A DNA stretch of 64,000 bases from Chionis minor (taxonomy: Eukaryota > Chordata > Aves > Charadriiformes > Chionididae). A model generated the notes under the pieces. It searched no databases and was not told the DNA's origin. It saw only the letters and a list, made by a program, of their open reading frames with translations. This document shows, one piece after another, positions 11,101 through 22,532 of this stretch. The translations under genes were made by a program, and so were the position numbers. Each line of letters opens with the position of its first letter. Positions within the stretch are counted from its first letter, which is position 1. The stretch spans positions 364,686 through 428,685 of the forward strand of contig VZSF01007805.1 of the NCBI GenBank assembly GCA_013398295.1, written 5' to 3'.

Positions 11101-13362
11101 TCAAAGCCTGTGGACTCTGCTGAAGGTCAAAACAAAGGAAAAGAGCAGCCAAATGCAATTTCAGGAGTTGTATTAGAATAGGTTATAAAATAGGGGGTGA
11201 GTAGGGCAATAGTACTCCAAAACATTGGAGAAGAGTTTAAGAGCATGGCAGAGTTCTTCTGTTGACACATTGCTATCAGGAGTATAAGCTTTGCTGAAGC
11301 TTGTTCATTTTTGGGCTCATTAAAATGAAGAAAATGAGAGGAAATCCACTTCCTTATATAGCTCTGTTTGACAAGGATGTAAAGAGGATAAGGATCATTT
11401 GATCTTAGTCTCTAAACATCTACCATTAGGAAAGGTATTTTGGGGAGAAGCTCTATAAGCAAGACAAAATATGAGATCCAAGAAGGTTTATTTTTGTAAT
11501 AGTCAAGGTAACTGACCATTGCAACAGGTTGACAACCCTGGGTTACAGGAGGTGGGTTCCCTCTCACTAGAAAGCATTCATTAATTGTAGAGGTTATTCT
11601 AGAAGTTATGTGCAAATTTTGGCAAAGGAGGTCTCAAAAGATGACTACTGAGTCCATGGTGCGTAGTGCTGACAGCACTAGTAACACTATTTGAAATGCA
11701 AACAACTATGGATCCACAGACGCTGCAGATTAAGTGCCCCAATCCCACCTCTGCCACTGATTCCTCTGGAAAAAAGAGCAGGGCCCTCATGAAAGTAATC
11801 TTATATATTCTTATAAGGAATTTCTCTTTTTCTAGCAAGTCGTATCGTATCTAGAAACTGGCAGCATTTTTTCATTATTATTATTACATGTTCACTACTC
11901 TGGTTGGATAATCCTTTCTGTTTTGCATGGACATACCTTTGGTAAAAAATATAATTAGGAAAGTAACTTTTGTATGATGCCTAAAGAAAACGGAAGGAAA
12001 ATCATTGCTATATGGATATTTTCTTACAGTATTCATCTAATATCATAGAAGTGCAAGGAAATAGAGCTTTTGTTTCAGTTTTTCATAGCTTTTACACAAA
12101 TAAGTTGATATCCCAGAACTGACTAATCAATTAAATTTTCTGATCTTACTCATTTATAATAGCTCTATTATTCATTGTATCAAAAAATCAAGAGGATGAT
12201 AAGATAATAATTTTCTCTTTAAACTATGCAAGTTTCTGAATTAATTTAAAAGATACTGAATGAAGACACACATGGGTATGATTGAGGGGCTAAAACTGAA
12301 TCTTTTTTATGTCAGCTTGCTAAACCCAGTTCACTGGGACAAATGAATTACAGCTATAACTGCAACCAAAAGGATCAACAACTCACGCGTAAGCAATTGG
12401 TTTCTCTGAACCTAAACATTGCACATACCTTCCTACATTGAAATCAAGATTCTAGCTAGATTAATAAATGATATAAGTAAATAAAGAGGTCATATAGCTG
12501 AACAATTGATTAGGTTAAGGAAATGCAAACCTTTTCACTAGGGTAATTTTTTTTCGCTGTGTGAAAGTTTATAAAATGCAGTGCTCACAATGACGCTTCC
12601 TTTTTTCTATAGAAATCTGTATATGCTTTAATCAGTTTTTAAATACTTTGTATGTATTTTACATGATATTTAAATTGCCTCACTACAAAAAAAAGTTAAG
12701 TATAGTATGTTGTAATAGTAATCTCCTTTGAAACCAAATATTTTTTCATTTCACCTTGTTAAAGCAAATGTTGATATGTTTTCTAATAGCTTATCAGAGT
12801 AAGGAATACGTTATACATTGATCAAGGATGGCTATCTTTTAGGCTCTATGTATGATGATGTAATCATTATTTAATAATGAGAAAGGTTGGGGTTTCTGCT
12901 GTTGTGCAGTTCCTACAAACTTACACCAGTGATTACTAGAGATTTTAATTGCGATGTTACAGGCAGCTGGAGATGGTTATTACCTCCTGAATCTGTAGCA
13001 ATTATGTAGGATGCCACAGGAGTGATAATTTAAGAAGAATTCTTGTCATTATCTGCCTGGCTTGGTCAAGAAAAAAGTGATGAGAGTGGTAGTGTTTCAT
13101 ACTGAGAAAATGCCTATGACTGGGTTGAGTGGACATACGCTGTCTCGGGTTTAACCGCTATAGCATGCTGATACTCTTCCCACCTTGCCTTCTGTACCTG
13201 TTGAGATTGCTTGCATATCTGACTGCACTCTAAGCCTGGCCAAATGTGTGCGCCTATGTTTATGAGGTTCTTCTCAGACTTGTCTTTTCTGTGGTGAAAT
13301 GCTGGTACTGATAAGTAAGGTACTTCAGAATCAGCATTGCTCTGCTCCTCACTGCTATGGGT
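8135..13362. other. Unique AT-rich DNA, no gene seen
   Basis: The longest frames (9641-9979 minus, 112 codons; 9098-9358 plus, 86 codons) look like nothing known. The stretch from about 11840 to 12800 is especially A+T rich. No RNA gene, LTR pair or CR1 fragment was recognised. Confidence 0.5.
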
Positions 13363-13700
13363 ATTGATCTCATCAATGTTTACAAATGCTTAAAGGGAGG
13401 GTGCCAGGAGGAGGGGACCAGTCTTTTTTCAGAGGTAGCCAGTGATAGGACAAGGGACAATGGGTATAAAATCGAATATAGGAAGTTCCATCTCAACATG
13501 AGGAGAAACTTCTTTACTTGGAGAGTGGCAGAGCACTGGCACAGGCTGCCCAGAGAGGTGGTGCAGTCTCTGACTCGGGAGACATTCAAAGCCAGCCTGG
13601 ACTCCATCCTGTGCAACCTGCTGTAGGTGGACCTGCTCTGGCAGGGGGGGTTGGACTAGGTGATCTCCAGAGGTCCCTTCCAGCCCCAGTGATTCTGTGA
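13363..13700 (+). mobile_element. CR1 LINE, 5'-truncated 3' end
   Basis: This is the 3' end of a CR1 non-LTR retrotransposon. The frame encodes the familiar C-terminal stretch of CR1 ORF2 ([12 protein letters not shown], then [32 protein letters not shown]) and ends in CNLL followed by a stop at 13624-13626. After it comes the non-coding tail with GGTTGGACTAGGTGATCTCC and a single terminal ATTCTGTG (13692-13699). The copy is cut off at about 13363, which is normal for CR1 because reverse transcription starts at the 3' end. The frame is open over about 88 codons, so decay is modest. The minus-strand open frames in this interval are shadows. Confidence 0.9.
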
Positions 13701-14631
13701 AGTCAGGACTGCAGCTTCCATAGGTACTTAGGAAAATCTGATCCAGCACAACTTGACACATTTGAAAGTCTGCTCTTCAGAGCTTGTGTTTTTTGGAGAC
13801 ACAGAAACAAAAAAATATTATTCAATTTGCAACGCTTTCCCTCTAAACAAACTTAATGAGTCCTACTTTTATATCAACCTAATATTAATATTCCATACAC
13901 CATCACCCTCACTTTATTTCTTCCCTGCAAATTGCCTGCAAGTAGGTTACTTAAGCTCATTTTCCAGGTAGATCAGTCTGAGATCTACCAGACAGAAGTG
14001 TGTTTGAGAGTTAAGAAGGCCTTGCAGACAAGAAAGTAAGTGCCCTCTCAGTATGTCTCCATCTAAACAAAGATGTTTTGTCCTTAATCTGAGTCAGTAT
14101 GTGAACTTGGAATAACAAGGTTCTAAGTATCCAGAACCTCCAAAGGTTTAGAGCTCTGTCATTTTAGGCCAACAGTTTAAGTTCAATTGCATATATTCTT
14201 CTATCCTTCCTACCTATGAAATTGGGTAAATGAGATAAATCAAAGGAGACTTCATTCAACCCAAACATCTTATTATTAGTGTTTTCTTTCTCAAATGAAC
14301 CAAAAAGAAGCTCAAATGGCCATATTCTGATTTTTCAGCTTGTTCATATTCCTTTTATAAAATTTTATTTCTCTGAAGGGAATTGAACAATTACCAGTTC
14401 ACAAAACTTTTTATCTTGTTATTTCATTTCTTGTGCATTGTTTCTTGCAAGCAAATTAAACAGCTCTTTAGCTGGCAGTTGGCAGGGTGACATAGGGATA
14501 GCAAGAGTATAATGAGAAAGGAACTGCTGATTCAACTAGGTGGGGAAAGCTAGGACTGCACCATAAAACATGATATCTCATAACACTATCTCATTTATAG
14601 AGTAGCGCATCAGTTTAAAGCTGTAACACAC
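13701..14631. other. Unique DNA, no gene seen
   Basis: The longest frame is 72 codons and unrecognised (13753-13971). No repeat family is seen. Confidence 0.5.
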
Positions 14632-14654
14632 TGGTATGTGTGTTACACATACCA
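14632..14654. repeat. Perfect 10-bp inverted repeat (hairpin)
   Basis: TGGTATGTGT (14632-14641), a GTT spacer and ACACATACCA (14645-14654) form a perfect stem with a 3-base loop, directly beside an A/C-rich tract. No RNA-gene context is visible. Confidence 0.75.
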
Positions 14655-14732
14655 ACCAAACCAAAAAAAACCCACACACACACAAAAAACCCCACCAAAA
14701 AACCCAAAAACCAAACAACAGAAAAACACACT
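14655..14732. repeat. A/C-rich low-complexity tract
   Basis: The plus strand is almost only A and C (runs such as CACACACACA, AAAAAACCCC and ACCAAAAAACCC). The open frames through it are compositional artefacts. Confidence 0.8.
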
Positions 14733-17382
14733 CTAAAAGACATCTTCCAAAATTCTGTGAAAATTCTTAGCAGTGTGAACTGTTGTGTGATCCAAACTTC
14801 AGATAGCAAAATTACTCTGCTGATTAAAACTGCTGTTTACAAATATTGTTGTGATCTGTTGTCTTAAAAGAGGGCACGTAAAGTAGAACATCCCAGCAGT
14901 ACTCTTGGGAATTGCCAACTGTGAACTAAAAATGTTGTCTCCTAGCCAGTGCTGAAAAGAGGATGCACTTTGCCTTAGGATGACTCCAGGATAGATGTTA
15001 TGTCTTTTCTCATTCTCCACTTAAAAGTCCTTTTTGTGTCCTATGGCTCATTCCCACAGTTGTGCATTCCTTTCAGAGCCCTCGCTCTAACACAAACTGC
15101 AACATTTATGTGTCTCCACATTCAGAACATTTCTGAGAGTAACCTTGTCCTAAATGAGTCTCTAGCCTGGAAGACTGGCCACAAAATGGGCAGTGGAGAG
15201 CTGGACTTGAGTTACCCAGCAGCCTATAGGAGAGGAGCGTATAAGCCACATTTTCATCAGCTTTGTGTACTGTCCGCACTTCTTACCGTCATCTGGAAAC
15301 CCTGATCTAGGAAATTAGAGGATGGAGATGAATTGATAGCAAATTGTCAGAGAGAAAACTCAAGAGAAAATTCCCCAAGAAGAGGTAATATGAGAAAGTT
15401 TAAAGCTGTCCTCTCTCTCATTAAGTACCTTTTACCTGAGCTTAGCTGAGAACATCAATAGAGTGTTTATGAGAAACACTGGCACAATCATATATTACTT
15501 ACCCAGGGTGTAGCTGTTTCCTGTCATATTTGTAGCTCATAAATACTTAACTTTATTGATATACCCCACAGAGTATAGCTAGGGATTAGTACAAGGACTG
15601 TACAACTGCCATGGTGCCCAGTGGAATCTATAACAACTTTATGTTAAGGAACATGTATACCTCGTTGTCTTCATATAAATGACAAATGCTTCCTGCTTTT
15701 TCCCCCATCTCTACTGTGCTTTAGCTGTGTCAATATTGAAATGTTTGCTCTGCATAGAGATTATTATTCCAGTTTGGAATTTTTATGAGACCTGGGCCCA
15801 GGCCTGACCTTTCTTACATGAATTCTGGCACTGCCTTGCCACGAAGGCTTCCGAATTGCTGATTACAGCTTATCATTACAAGAAGACACTTATAACCAGG
15901 GAATTGAACCAGTATGTTTGAATATGTTCTGGGTCAGATCCAGCTGTGATTGAAGCTGTTTTAGTTGAGCTCTGATTCCAAGCCAGTAACAGTTTATTGT
16001 TCGGTTCACAGACTGTCAGCACAGGCCTTCAACAAGGGGAAGTGTTAACCTCCATCTCCTCCCTCTCCATGAGCATCATTTTTAGTCCTGGATCCGTACT
16101 GGATGTTCATTTAATACCTTAAATGCTGCTGGTGAGAAAAAAGTGATGCTAGGAATACAGGTGAGGCCAGCACTAGCCAGAGGAGTGGAAATGACAGAAA
16201 GGTCAGCTTGTTGGCAGTTAAAGTCTCCTTTCTCTCCCTTGAGAAAACCCACATCTATTACCTGCACACCTGTATATCTCCCTGCCACTAGGTACAGTAG
16301 TGGCATTGCTGACAGAAACTAAGGCTAGTGAACAACCATGTTTTCCTCCACAAGGAACAGGAGTCACAAGAAGAAGTTTATCTGGATCTTACTTTAGCAG
16401 GTAGTCCCTGAGGGTGGCTGGTTTCAGGGAAGAAAGTTTGTGAGCATCTGCTGCTCCATAGTGTGGCAAGGGAGGTTGGAAGGACAGACACAGAGCAGGG
16501 TGGTGGTTTTCAAAGGACTCTTAGAGGCAAGCTGTCCTCTTCTACCACAGAACCTGCCAGGGGATGTTGCTTTTCAGCTGAACTAGTGTTCTGAGCTGGA
16601 AAGGTCTTTGTTTTGCTTCAGCTCCAGTTTGGGATCTGGGATCAGCGAAATTTCCAAAATAACGGCTTAAGTTTAGTTCCAGCTTTGCGAAACATTTTGA
16701 ACCAGGTCATGGTTCAGGTTTAGTTTGACTTTCTCTCATAATGGAAGAATGAGAAATACATCTTTCTTATTCAATCACTGACTTTGATTTTAAACAAGAA
16801 ACCGCAAAAATATGTCAGATGTGCTCTATTCTTTAATAAGTTTTTTATTTATAGTTAAAAAAGTCAGCATCACAGATGATTTAATCATAGTGTAAGCCTG
16901 ACTTTGGCTTCAGTGCTTTGAGAGGGCATTCACATGGTTCTTGGTACAAAAGTGAAGGCTTTGTGTCTTTTAGTTATTCTCTTGCCTCAGCCAAATTTCT
17001 GCTGGAGCAGCTTTGTTGTGAGGCATTCAGTTACATGCAAGAGTCCAGGTGTGGTGTGTTGCTGTCACAACATGCAGATCCTGTTTGAAAGTTAAGTGCC
17101 TCTGTCTGCATCTGTGTGGTGTGCAAGGCCTGGCCTATGCTTACATTGTTTCAGCTTGTCTTACTCAGTACCTCTTGTCTCACTACTAATGGTGCTGGTT
17201 CTCTCTGGAATTGTGTGAGCGTTGTTCTAACCTTGGGACTAATATAAAATCAATTTATGGCTCTGCTTTGGTTTTGATGTTTAAATAGATGGCTGTAGAA
17301 GGGACCCTCAGAAATGCGTGCCACTGACTCTGACTTCAGTCCCTGGTAAGATGGACTGTAAGTCCGTCTCAGAGAGAAAAGT
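14733..17382. other. Unique DNA, no gene seen
   Basis: The longest frame is 101 codons (15000-15305 plus) and unrecognised. The minus-strand frame at 16082-16306 is likewise without any known domain. No repeat was delimited. Confidence 0.45.
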
Positions 17383-18330
17383 TACAGAGCACATGGTGTC
17401 AAACATGATCTGTTGGGAGTCATCATGGCTTCTGCAGAGGGAAATGCTGCCACACTGACCTGCTCTGCCAGCAAGTAGCATGTAGATAAAGAAGAGCCAG
17501 TAGAGATACTAAACTCAACTTTCAAAAAGGCTTTGGCAGTTTTCCTCACCAAACACGTCTGCACTGATTCTGGTAAAAAAGTTCTTTTACTGTTTGAAAT
17601 CTGGTAGAAGGGTAATAATCAAAGGCTAAGGTATAACCATGACTTTTCAGGATGGGAAAAAGTTGGCAGTTTCGTCTCCCGGGGATTGGTGCTGGGATAT
17701 GTTCTATTCACCGTTGTCATTAGTGACCTGGAAAGCGGAATGAGCAGTTAAGTCTCCAAGTTTGCTGTTACTGTATTCTCTTGGGGTGCCAAATGTTGTG
17801 CCAATGGTGGGGAAGTGCAGAATGACACCAGAAAATTGAATATCTGGTTGAAAAGCTGGCAGAAGAGCTTCCACATAAATAAATATAAATGTACAAAAAT
17901 AATCTCAACTGCCTATGCAAAGCTGAGCTCAAACTGACAGGTACAACACAGAAGCAAGATTTTTAGAGTCATCATTGACAGTTCTCTGAACTCATCAGCT
18001 TCATGAACTGTGATAGTCAAAAAAGCCCACAAAATGTTTGGCATCAGCGGGAATGCTGATACAAGACAGAGGGTATCATTCTATCATTGTATACAGCTTC
18101 GGTGTGCCAACATCTTGGTGTATGATTCTCATCTCCACATCTTGAAATGGAGATCGTCAACTTAGAGAACGGTCTTATAAGGAGAGACTAATAACAGCAA
18201 GAAAGGAAGGAAAGACACACCTCATCTTCTCTGGTAGAATTTTAAACTATATCTCAAGGTCTGGAATGGGCAGGAGAGACGGAGCTGTGAGCCATTGCTG
18301 TGAACAGGACAAGTGTCCTTCATGGCCAAT
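17383..18330 (+). pseudogene. Ancient decayed CR1-type LINE, reverse-transcriptase region
   Basis: Although no long frame survives, CR1 ORF2 blocks can be followed in order. They are AAACATGATCTGTTGGGAGTC with GCTTCTGCAGAGGGAAAT (17403-17445), CATGTAGATAAAG-AGAGCCAGTAGA (17479-17505), TTTCAAAAAGGCTTTGGCA (17520-17538) with CCTCACC (17544-17550), and GGGATTGGTGCTGGGA with ATTAGTGACCTGGAAAG near 17680-17740 (the QGSVLGP...NDLE block). Next come CCAAGTTTGCTG near 17757 (the FAD block), AAAATTGAATATCTGGTTGAAAAG near 17830, and AGAACGGTCTTATAAGGAGAGACTAA near 18168-18193 (the SYEERL block). Many stops and indels interrupt it. The wording resembles the ancestral amniote CR1 rather than young bird CR1. 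Boundaries are approximate, especially the right one. It cannot be active. Confidence 0.75.
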
Positions 18331-19229
18331 CAACCATCAGCTGGAAAGTTTTGAATCCCTTATTAACAATTGTTACTAGTAAACGCTGCTTCCAAGGAAG
18401 GCAGGATGCTTACCACCTGTGCTCATGGTGGCATCATTAATTGGTACACAAGTAACTGTGTTTGCTTATGCAGTCATCTTCACCTTTTGCCACAGAGCGT
18501 TGTGGTATTGGCACACTTTTTAACCCCAATGGTCACAGTAGTAACTCCTCCTGTTTTTTGTCCCTTCTATGTTGAGCTAAGAGATGTCTTGGTGGTGCTC
18601 ACCTGCCCAAAATAGTCCTACATGCTGTCACTTTCAAGTCAGGTTCCTGCATTGTATTCTGTACAAAAGCGTGTGGTCTGCCAGTGTGGTAGCACGAGCC
18701 AGTTTGAACATGTTTCACTTGCACAGCTCTGGCTTTGTCTCTGGGTCTGGATGGGATTCAAGGTGTTGGATTTAATTAGAAAGTTGTGTCTATTTTGGGG
18801 CCTACTTAATCGACTTAGCAATAGCCCTTGTACCCAGACCGTGTCCTGCTGTCAGCATAGGTGCCTCCTGATAAATCTCAACGTGCAATTTTGGTCACTG
18901 GAGGGCAGTTAAAATTAATATTTGATAGATTTCGTTATGTCATGCCACTGGCTGCTGCTGCAATAGGTACATTAAGAAGAAAGCAAGTAAATAAAGTGTA
19001 GCAAGTAATCTAGAGTTAGCTGGCACTTTATGCCATCTAGGAAAGAGTTCTACTACAGAAACTTATGTCAAATACATCTTTTTCATGTGCATTTTATGCA
19101 GTTTTTCTTGCAGAATGTGTAAGAAATGGTCGCTGCAAGCATTTCACTTACTATATGTATCTTTCGAGAAGCAGAAGTGCTTTGGAGTGAAAGGGACTGT
19201 TGCAGCAAGTTTTTCAAAGTGATGCAGTT
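18331..19229. other. Unique DNA, no gene seen
   Basis: Overlapping frames of 60-96 codons (18370-18912) are unrecognised. An AAGTGCTTTGGAGTGAAAGG run near 19178-19197 is reminiscent of an old SINE tail but too short to call. Confidence 0.4.
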
Positions 19230-19345
19230 GGCTGGGAACCAGGAGACAGCACCGTTCCTTGCTGCTTGAGTGCCCTACGGTGTCAGCTGGACCATGTGAC
19301 CTCACTTGTCTGAGTATAGTTTGTCCATCTGTAAAATGAGAGCAC
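19230..19345 (+). repeat. MIR-type SINE fossil
   Basis: A GGCTGGGAACCAGGAGACAG start, then CCATGTGACCTCACTTGTCT and a GTCCATCTGTAAAATGAGAG end follow the MIR core order (GGGAGCCAGGAGACC, TGTGACCTTGGGCAAGTCAC, CCCATCTGTAAAATGGGG). MIR copies are old and sparse in birds. Divergence is heavy and the 3' tail is not clear. Confidence 0.65.
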
Positions 19346-20240
19346 TGCAGAGCAATTAAAATCTGTGGGTGAAGGGACTCATGTAGGAGTTGCGTGTTTT
19401 ATGCTACTGTTAAGGTAATACAGGCAATTGTACTGTAAGACAACCTGTGCATCTAGAAATGATCTGTCATTCACACCTACTTCACCTCTCAAAAAGGTAT
19501 CAAATACTCTATTAAGTCATTTTTAATGATCATCTACACGGGCAAAGATCTGTGTCGCATAATTCTTTTTTTGTCAGAATATAGGTCATCTAGCCAATGA
19601 AATTGCTAAGACTATGAAAAGAACGGTTTTATCCTCTCAGGGTTGTGTTTGTGGGGTTGGGTTTTTTTCCTTAAAAAAACCAGCTGGGCTGTAATAATTT
19701 TTTTGGGAAGATCTCCATGTCTGTCAATAGCCAGAAGCTGGTCTATAAAAGATGCTGGTTTTTGCATACCTCTTGCACATAACACCATTTGGTCTGCCTT
19801 AATCATCTCCTCCGGCTAAAAGATTTAAAGACAGTCCCCTGTCTTAAGAAAGTAGATATGCCAGAATGCCACAACTTTCTTGTCTGCCTTGGTGGTGGGC
19901 TGGGAGGTCTGAGTTCCAGATGATGCTGTAGACACCTCTGTGTTACTGCTTTACATCAAAAAAATGAAAAGAATTGCGCCTCGTGATACCTGTTGTCCTG
20001 TTTTGATATGTGTCATAATGTTGATGGTAGTGCTGGGCACAGTGGCCTGTCACTAACAACCAAAAAGAAAGACTTCATACTTTATATTCTTCAACATTTT
20101 ATTTGTGGGGGTGGGTTTCTTGAATGTTAAAGAAAATTAGATCATGGCTCAAGACATCTTTTTACCTTAGCACCTGTGGGACACAGTGCGAGCTATTTGT
20201 AGAGCAGAAATCACAATTCCCAATCAGCTCTTCAATACTT
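19346..20240. other. Unique DNA, no gene seen
   Basis: Only one frame of 64 codons (19612-19806, minus), unrecognised. T- and G-rich runs near 19640-19680 are low complexity. Confidence 0.5.
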
Positions 20241-20753
20241 TCACAGAATCACAGAATTACTTAGGTTGGAAGAGAACTTCGAGATCATCGAGTCCAACCA
20301 TAAACATAACACTGCTAAACCACCCCTAAACCATGTCCCTCAACACCATGCCTACCTGTCTTTTAAATACCTCCAGGGATGGTGATTCTACCACTTCCCT
20401 GGGCAGCCTATTCCAATGCTTCACAACCCTTTCCATAAATAAGTTTTTCCTAATATCCAACCTAAACCTCCCCTGGCGTAACTTGATGCCATTTCCTCTT
20501 GTCCTATCACTTGTTACTTGGGAGAAGAGACTGACCCCCACCTCGCTATAACCTCCGTTCAGGTAGTTGTAGAGAGTGATAAGGTCTCCCCTCAACCTTC
20601 TCTTCTCCAGGCTAAACAATCCCAATTCCCTCAGCCACTCCTCATAAGACTTGTTCTCCAGACCCCTCACCAGCTTCACTGCCCTTCTCTGGACACGCTC
20701 CAGCACCTCAATGTCCCTCCTATACCGTGGTGCCCAAAACTGAACACAGTACT
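20241..20753 (-). mobile_element. CR1 LINE, 5'-truncated, open C-terminal ORF2
   Basis: Read on the minus strand, the frame is open from the truncation point (about 20749) to the stop at 20326-20328, about 140 codons. It starts in CVQFWAP, continues [54 protein letters not shown] and [14 protein letters not shown], and ends RDMV. This is the C-terminal part of CR1 ORF2, downstream of the reverse-transcriptase catalytic core. The 3' tail ends in two copies of ATTCTGTG (plus-strand CACAGAATCACAGAAT at 20242-20257). No stop or frameshift interrupts it, so it is relatively young. TACTTT occurs at both edges (20236-20241, 20750-20755) but could be chance, since CR1 rarely makes clear duplications and its own sequence has AGTACT here. 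The plus-strand frames are shadows. Confidence 0.92.
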
Positions 20754-22463
20754 TTGATACGTTTTATCAAGCCTTCCTATTTGTCAGTGGTGGTGAAAAG
20801 TTTAATGTTGAATCTTTCTTACAGTAGTTCGCAAAAGTGACTGTCTTCGAGAAAACATGTCCTGCATTTTTCAAGTTTTTCCACTTTATTCTGACAAGTA
20901 TAAGCATTTTATTTACAGCACTCTCCTAGTAAGTAGCACAATGGTTGCTTGTTCATTAGTCTGCTTAATACAAAGTTCTGGAGACAGGTTATAATATGTT
21001 AAATTGTGATGCTTTAGCAGTTATGGGCAATATTGAATCTTTTTTTACTAGTGTGTAAAGGCCAGAGAAAATCTCCATTCCTGTAGCCAAAGAAACACAA
21101 AATTTGTTCTCAGTGATTCTGCTACAGAGACAACTTACCAGATAGGTAATAGAGAATGAAAGGTCATTTTATGATTTTGTTTCATGTTAAATTACTTACA
21201 AAAATATATTAAGTTCAGTTACATGATAGGAAAAATGATTGCTTCTAATTTCAGTGTAAATCTTACTGATCTGTACTGGAGAGGCCACCTAGGCGGACAG
21301 ACAGCTACGTGCAAGGCTTTCCACAGGTTCCTCTTCCTGCAAGTGTTAATCTATTGACAGTTTCTGTGTGATGGGAGTTTCTGAATGAGGACTTGCAAAC
21401 CCCCGCTTTGATTTTCAGAGGAAACAAACACATAAGAATTAGATCAGATTTCATCTTTTTTGGGTGAATAAACAATACCAATTAGCTTCAAAATTTATGC
21501 TTGCTGTTTTTCACATCCTTTTTGTACCCAAATATCTTGGTCTAGCTACACCACATCTAAATCAAGACTGAGAAAATGGGGTAATGGAAGGGACGTGACA
21601 GATGTGCTCCACCTGAGAGCCTGATATTGGTCTGCACTGGTCAGGTTGCTCCACACAACGTAAAGCAGAGGAAAGGGCACCATGTCTTGCACCAGGAGCC
21701 CATATACTTCAGGAGTACTTTGTCCATTCAGAGGTAGCCTCTGTCCTGGGGGAAGGCTAACTGCTCTCAGTGAAGTCTCTTGTACGAAAGTATAGAGAAG
21801 AAAAGATGATGAAACTGATGCTACAACTCTACTGTGCACACGAGGGGACAAAAAGAAAAGAGCAGCACCAGGAATCCATCCTCTGATGTGCACAGGAAAA
21901 TAACTTTTTTTTTTTAAAATATTCATGGTATCCATTGTCAAGACTTTCTTCCAGGAAAGGAAAATTAAATTGTAAAATGGAATAATTTTATGAAGTGAAA
22001 CTCCAGAGGATATACTTTGGGATAGATCCTTTCAAGTAAAGGGGGCTGTGCCAACTCAAGATGCTGCCCCACACTGAAACCATATCTAGGCAGCTGGCGC
22101 AATATGGGTCATTCATAGTGCCTTCTCTCTTGGAAGAGTTGCATTCTGATGGACTGCTAGGGAAAGCAATTTCCAGGCCTCTGCGATCTCTTTTTGAGAA
22201 TACTCCGTCCTCAGAAATAGTGGAAGGTTTATGGAAATTACAGTGGATGCAACCAAATAGTGCATGCACAATAAAGCAGTGATTGCAGGTACCAAGGAAA
22301 ATTAGGCTCTCTATAACTCATGTCATTCTTTGCAAGAGTAGATAATTCCAACTGTTGTCCTTGACCAAATCTGTGCCACTGAGCATTTGTTCAGCTGGCT
22401 GCTGCTGCCTTAAACCCCAGTGCTGACTCCATTCCAGCAGGGAAGCGATCTCCATAAGCATAT
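20754..22463. other. Unique DNA, no gene seen
   Basis: The longest frame is 131 codons on the minus strand (21546-21941) with no recognisable domain. It overlaps no repeat I know and lacks convincing splice signals. Overlapping frames at 21988-22295 are mutual shadows. Confidence 0.45.
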
Positions 22464-22532
22464 CATTTATAAAGTGCTTTGGAATCCTTCAGGATGAAAG
22501 ATGCTGTGTAAATGTCATGCACTGTATTATAT
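22464..22532 (+). repeat. Old SINE/LINE 3' tail (MIR/L2/CR1-mobilised type)
   Basis: ATTTATAAAGTGCTTTGGAA, then TCCTTCAGGATGAAAGATGC, then TGTGTAAATG and a TATTATATT end match the ancient amniote tail block by block. It is a fuller version of the tail at 574-626. The upstream body is not recognisable. Confidence 0.65.

Noticed and set aside
14615..14867. Overlapping ORFs on both strands, one very Lys/Thr/Pro-rich
   Set aside because: Artefact of the A/C-rich low-complexity tract.
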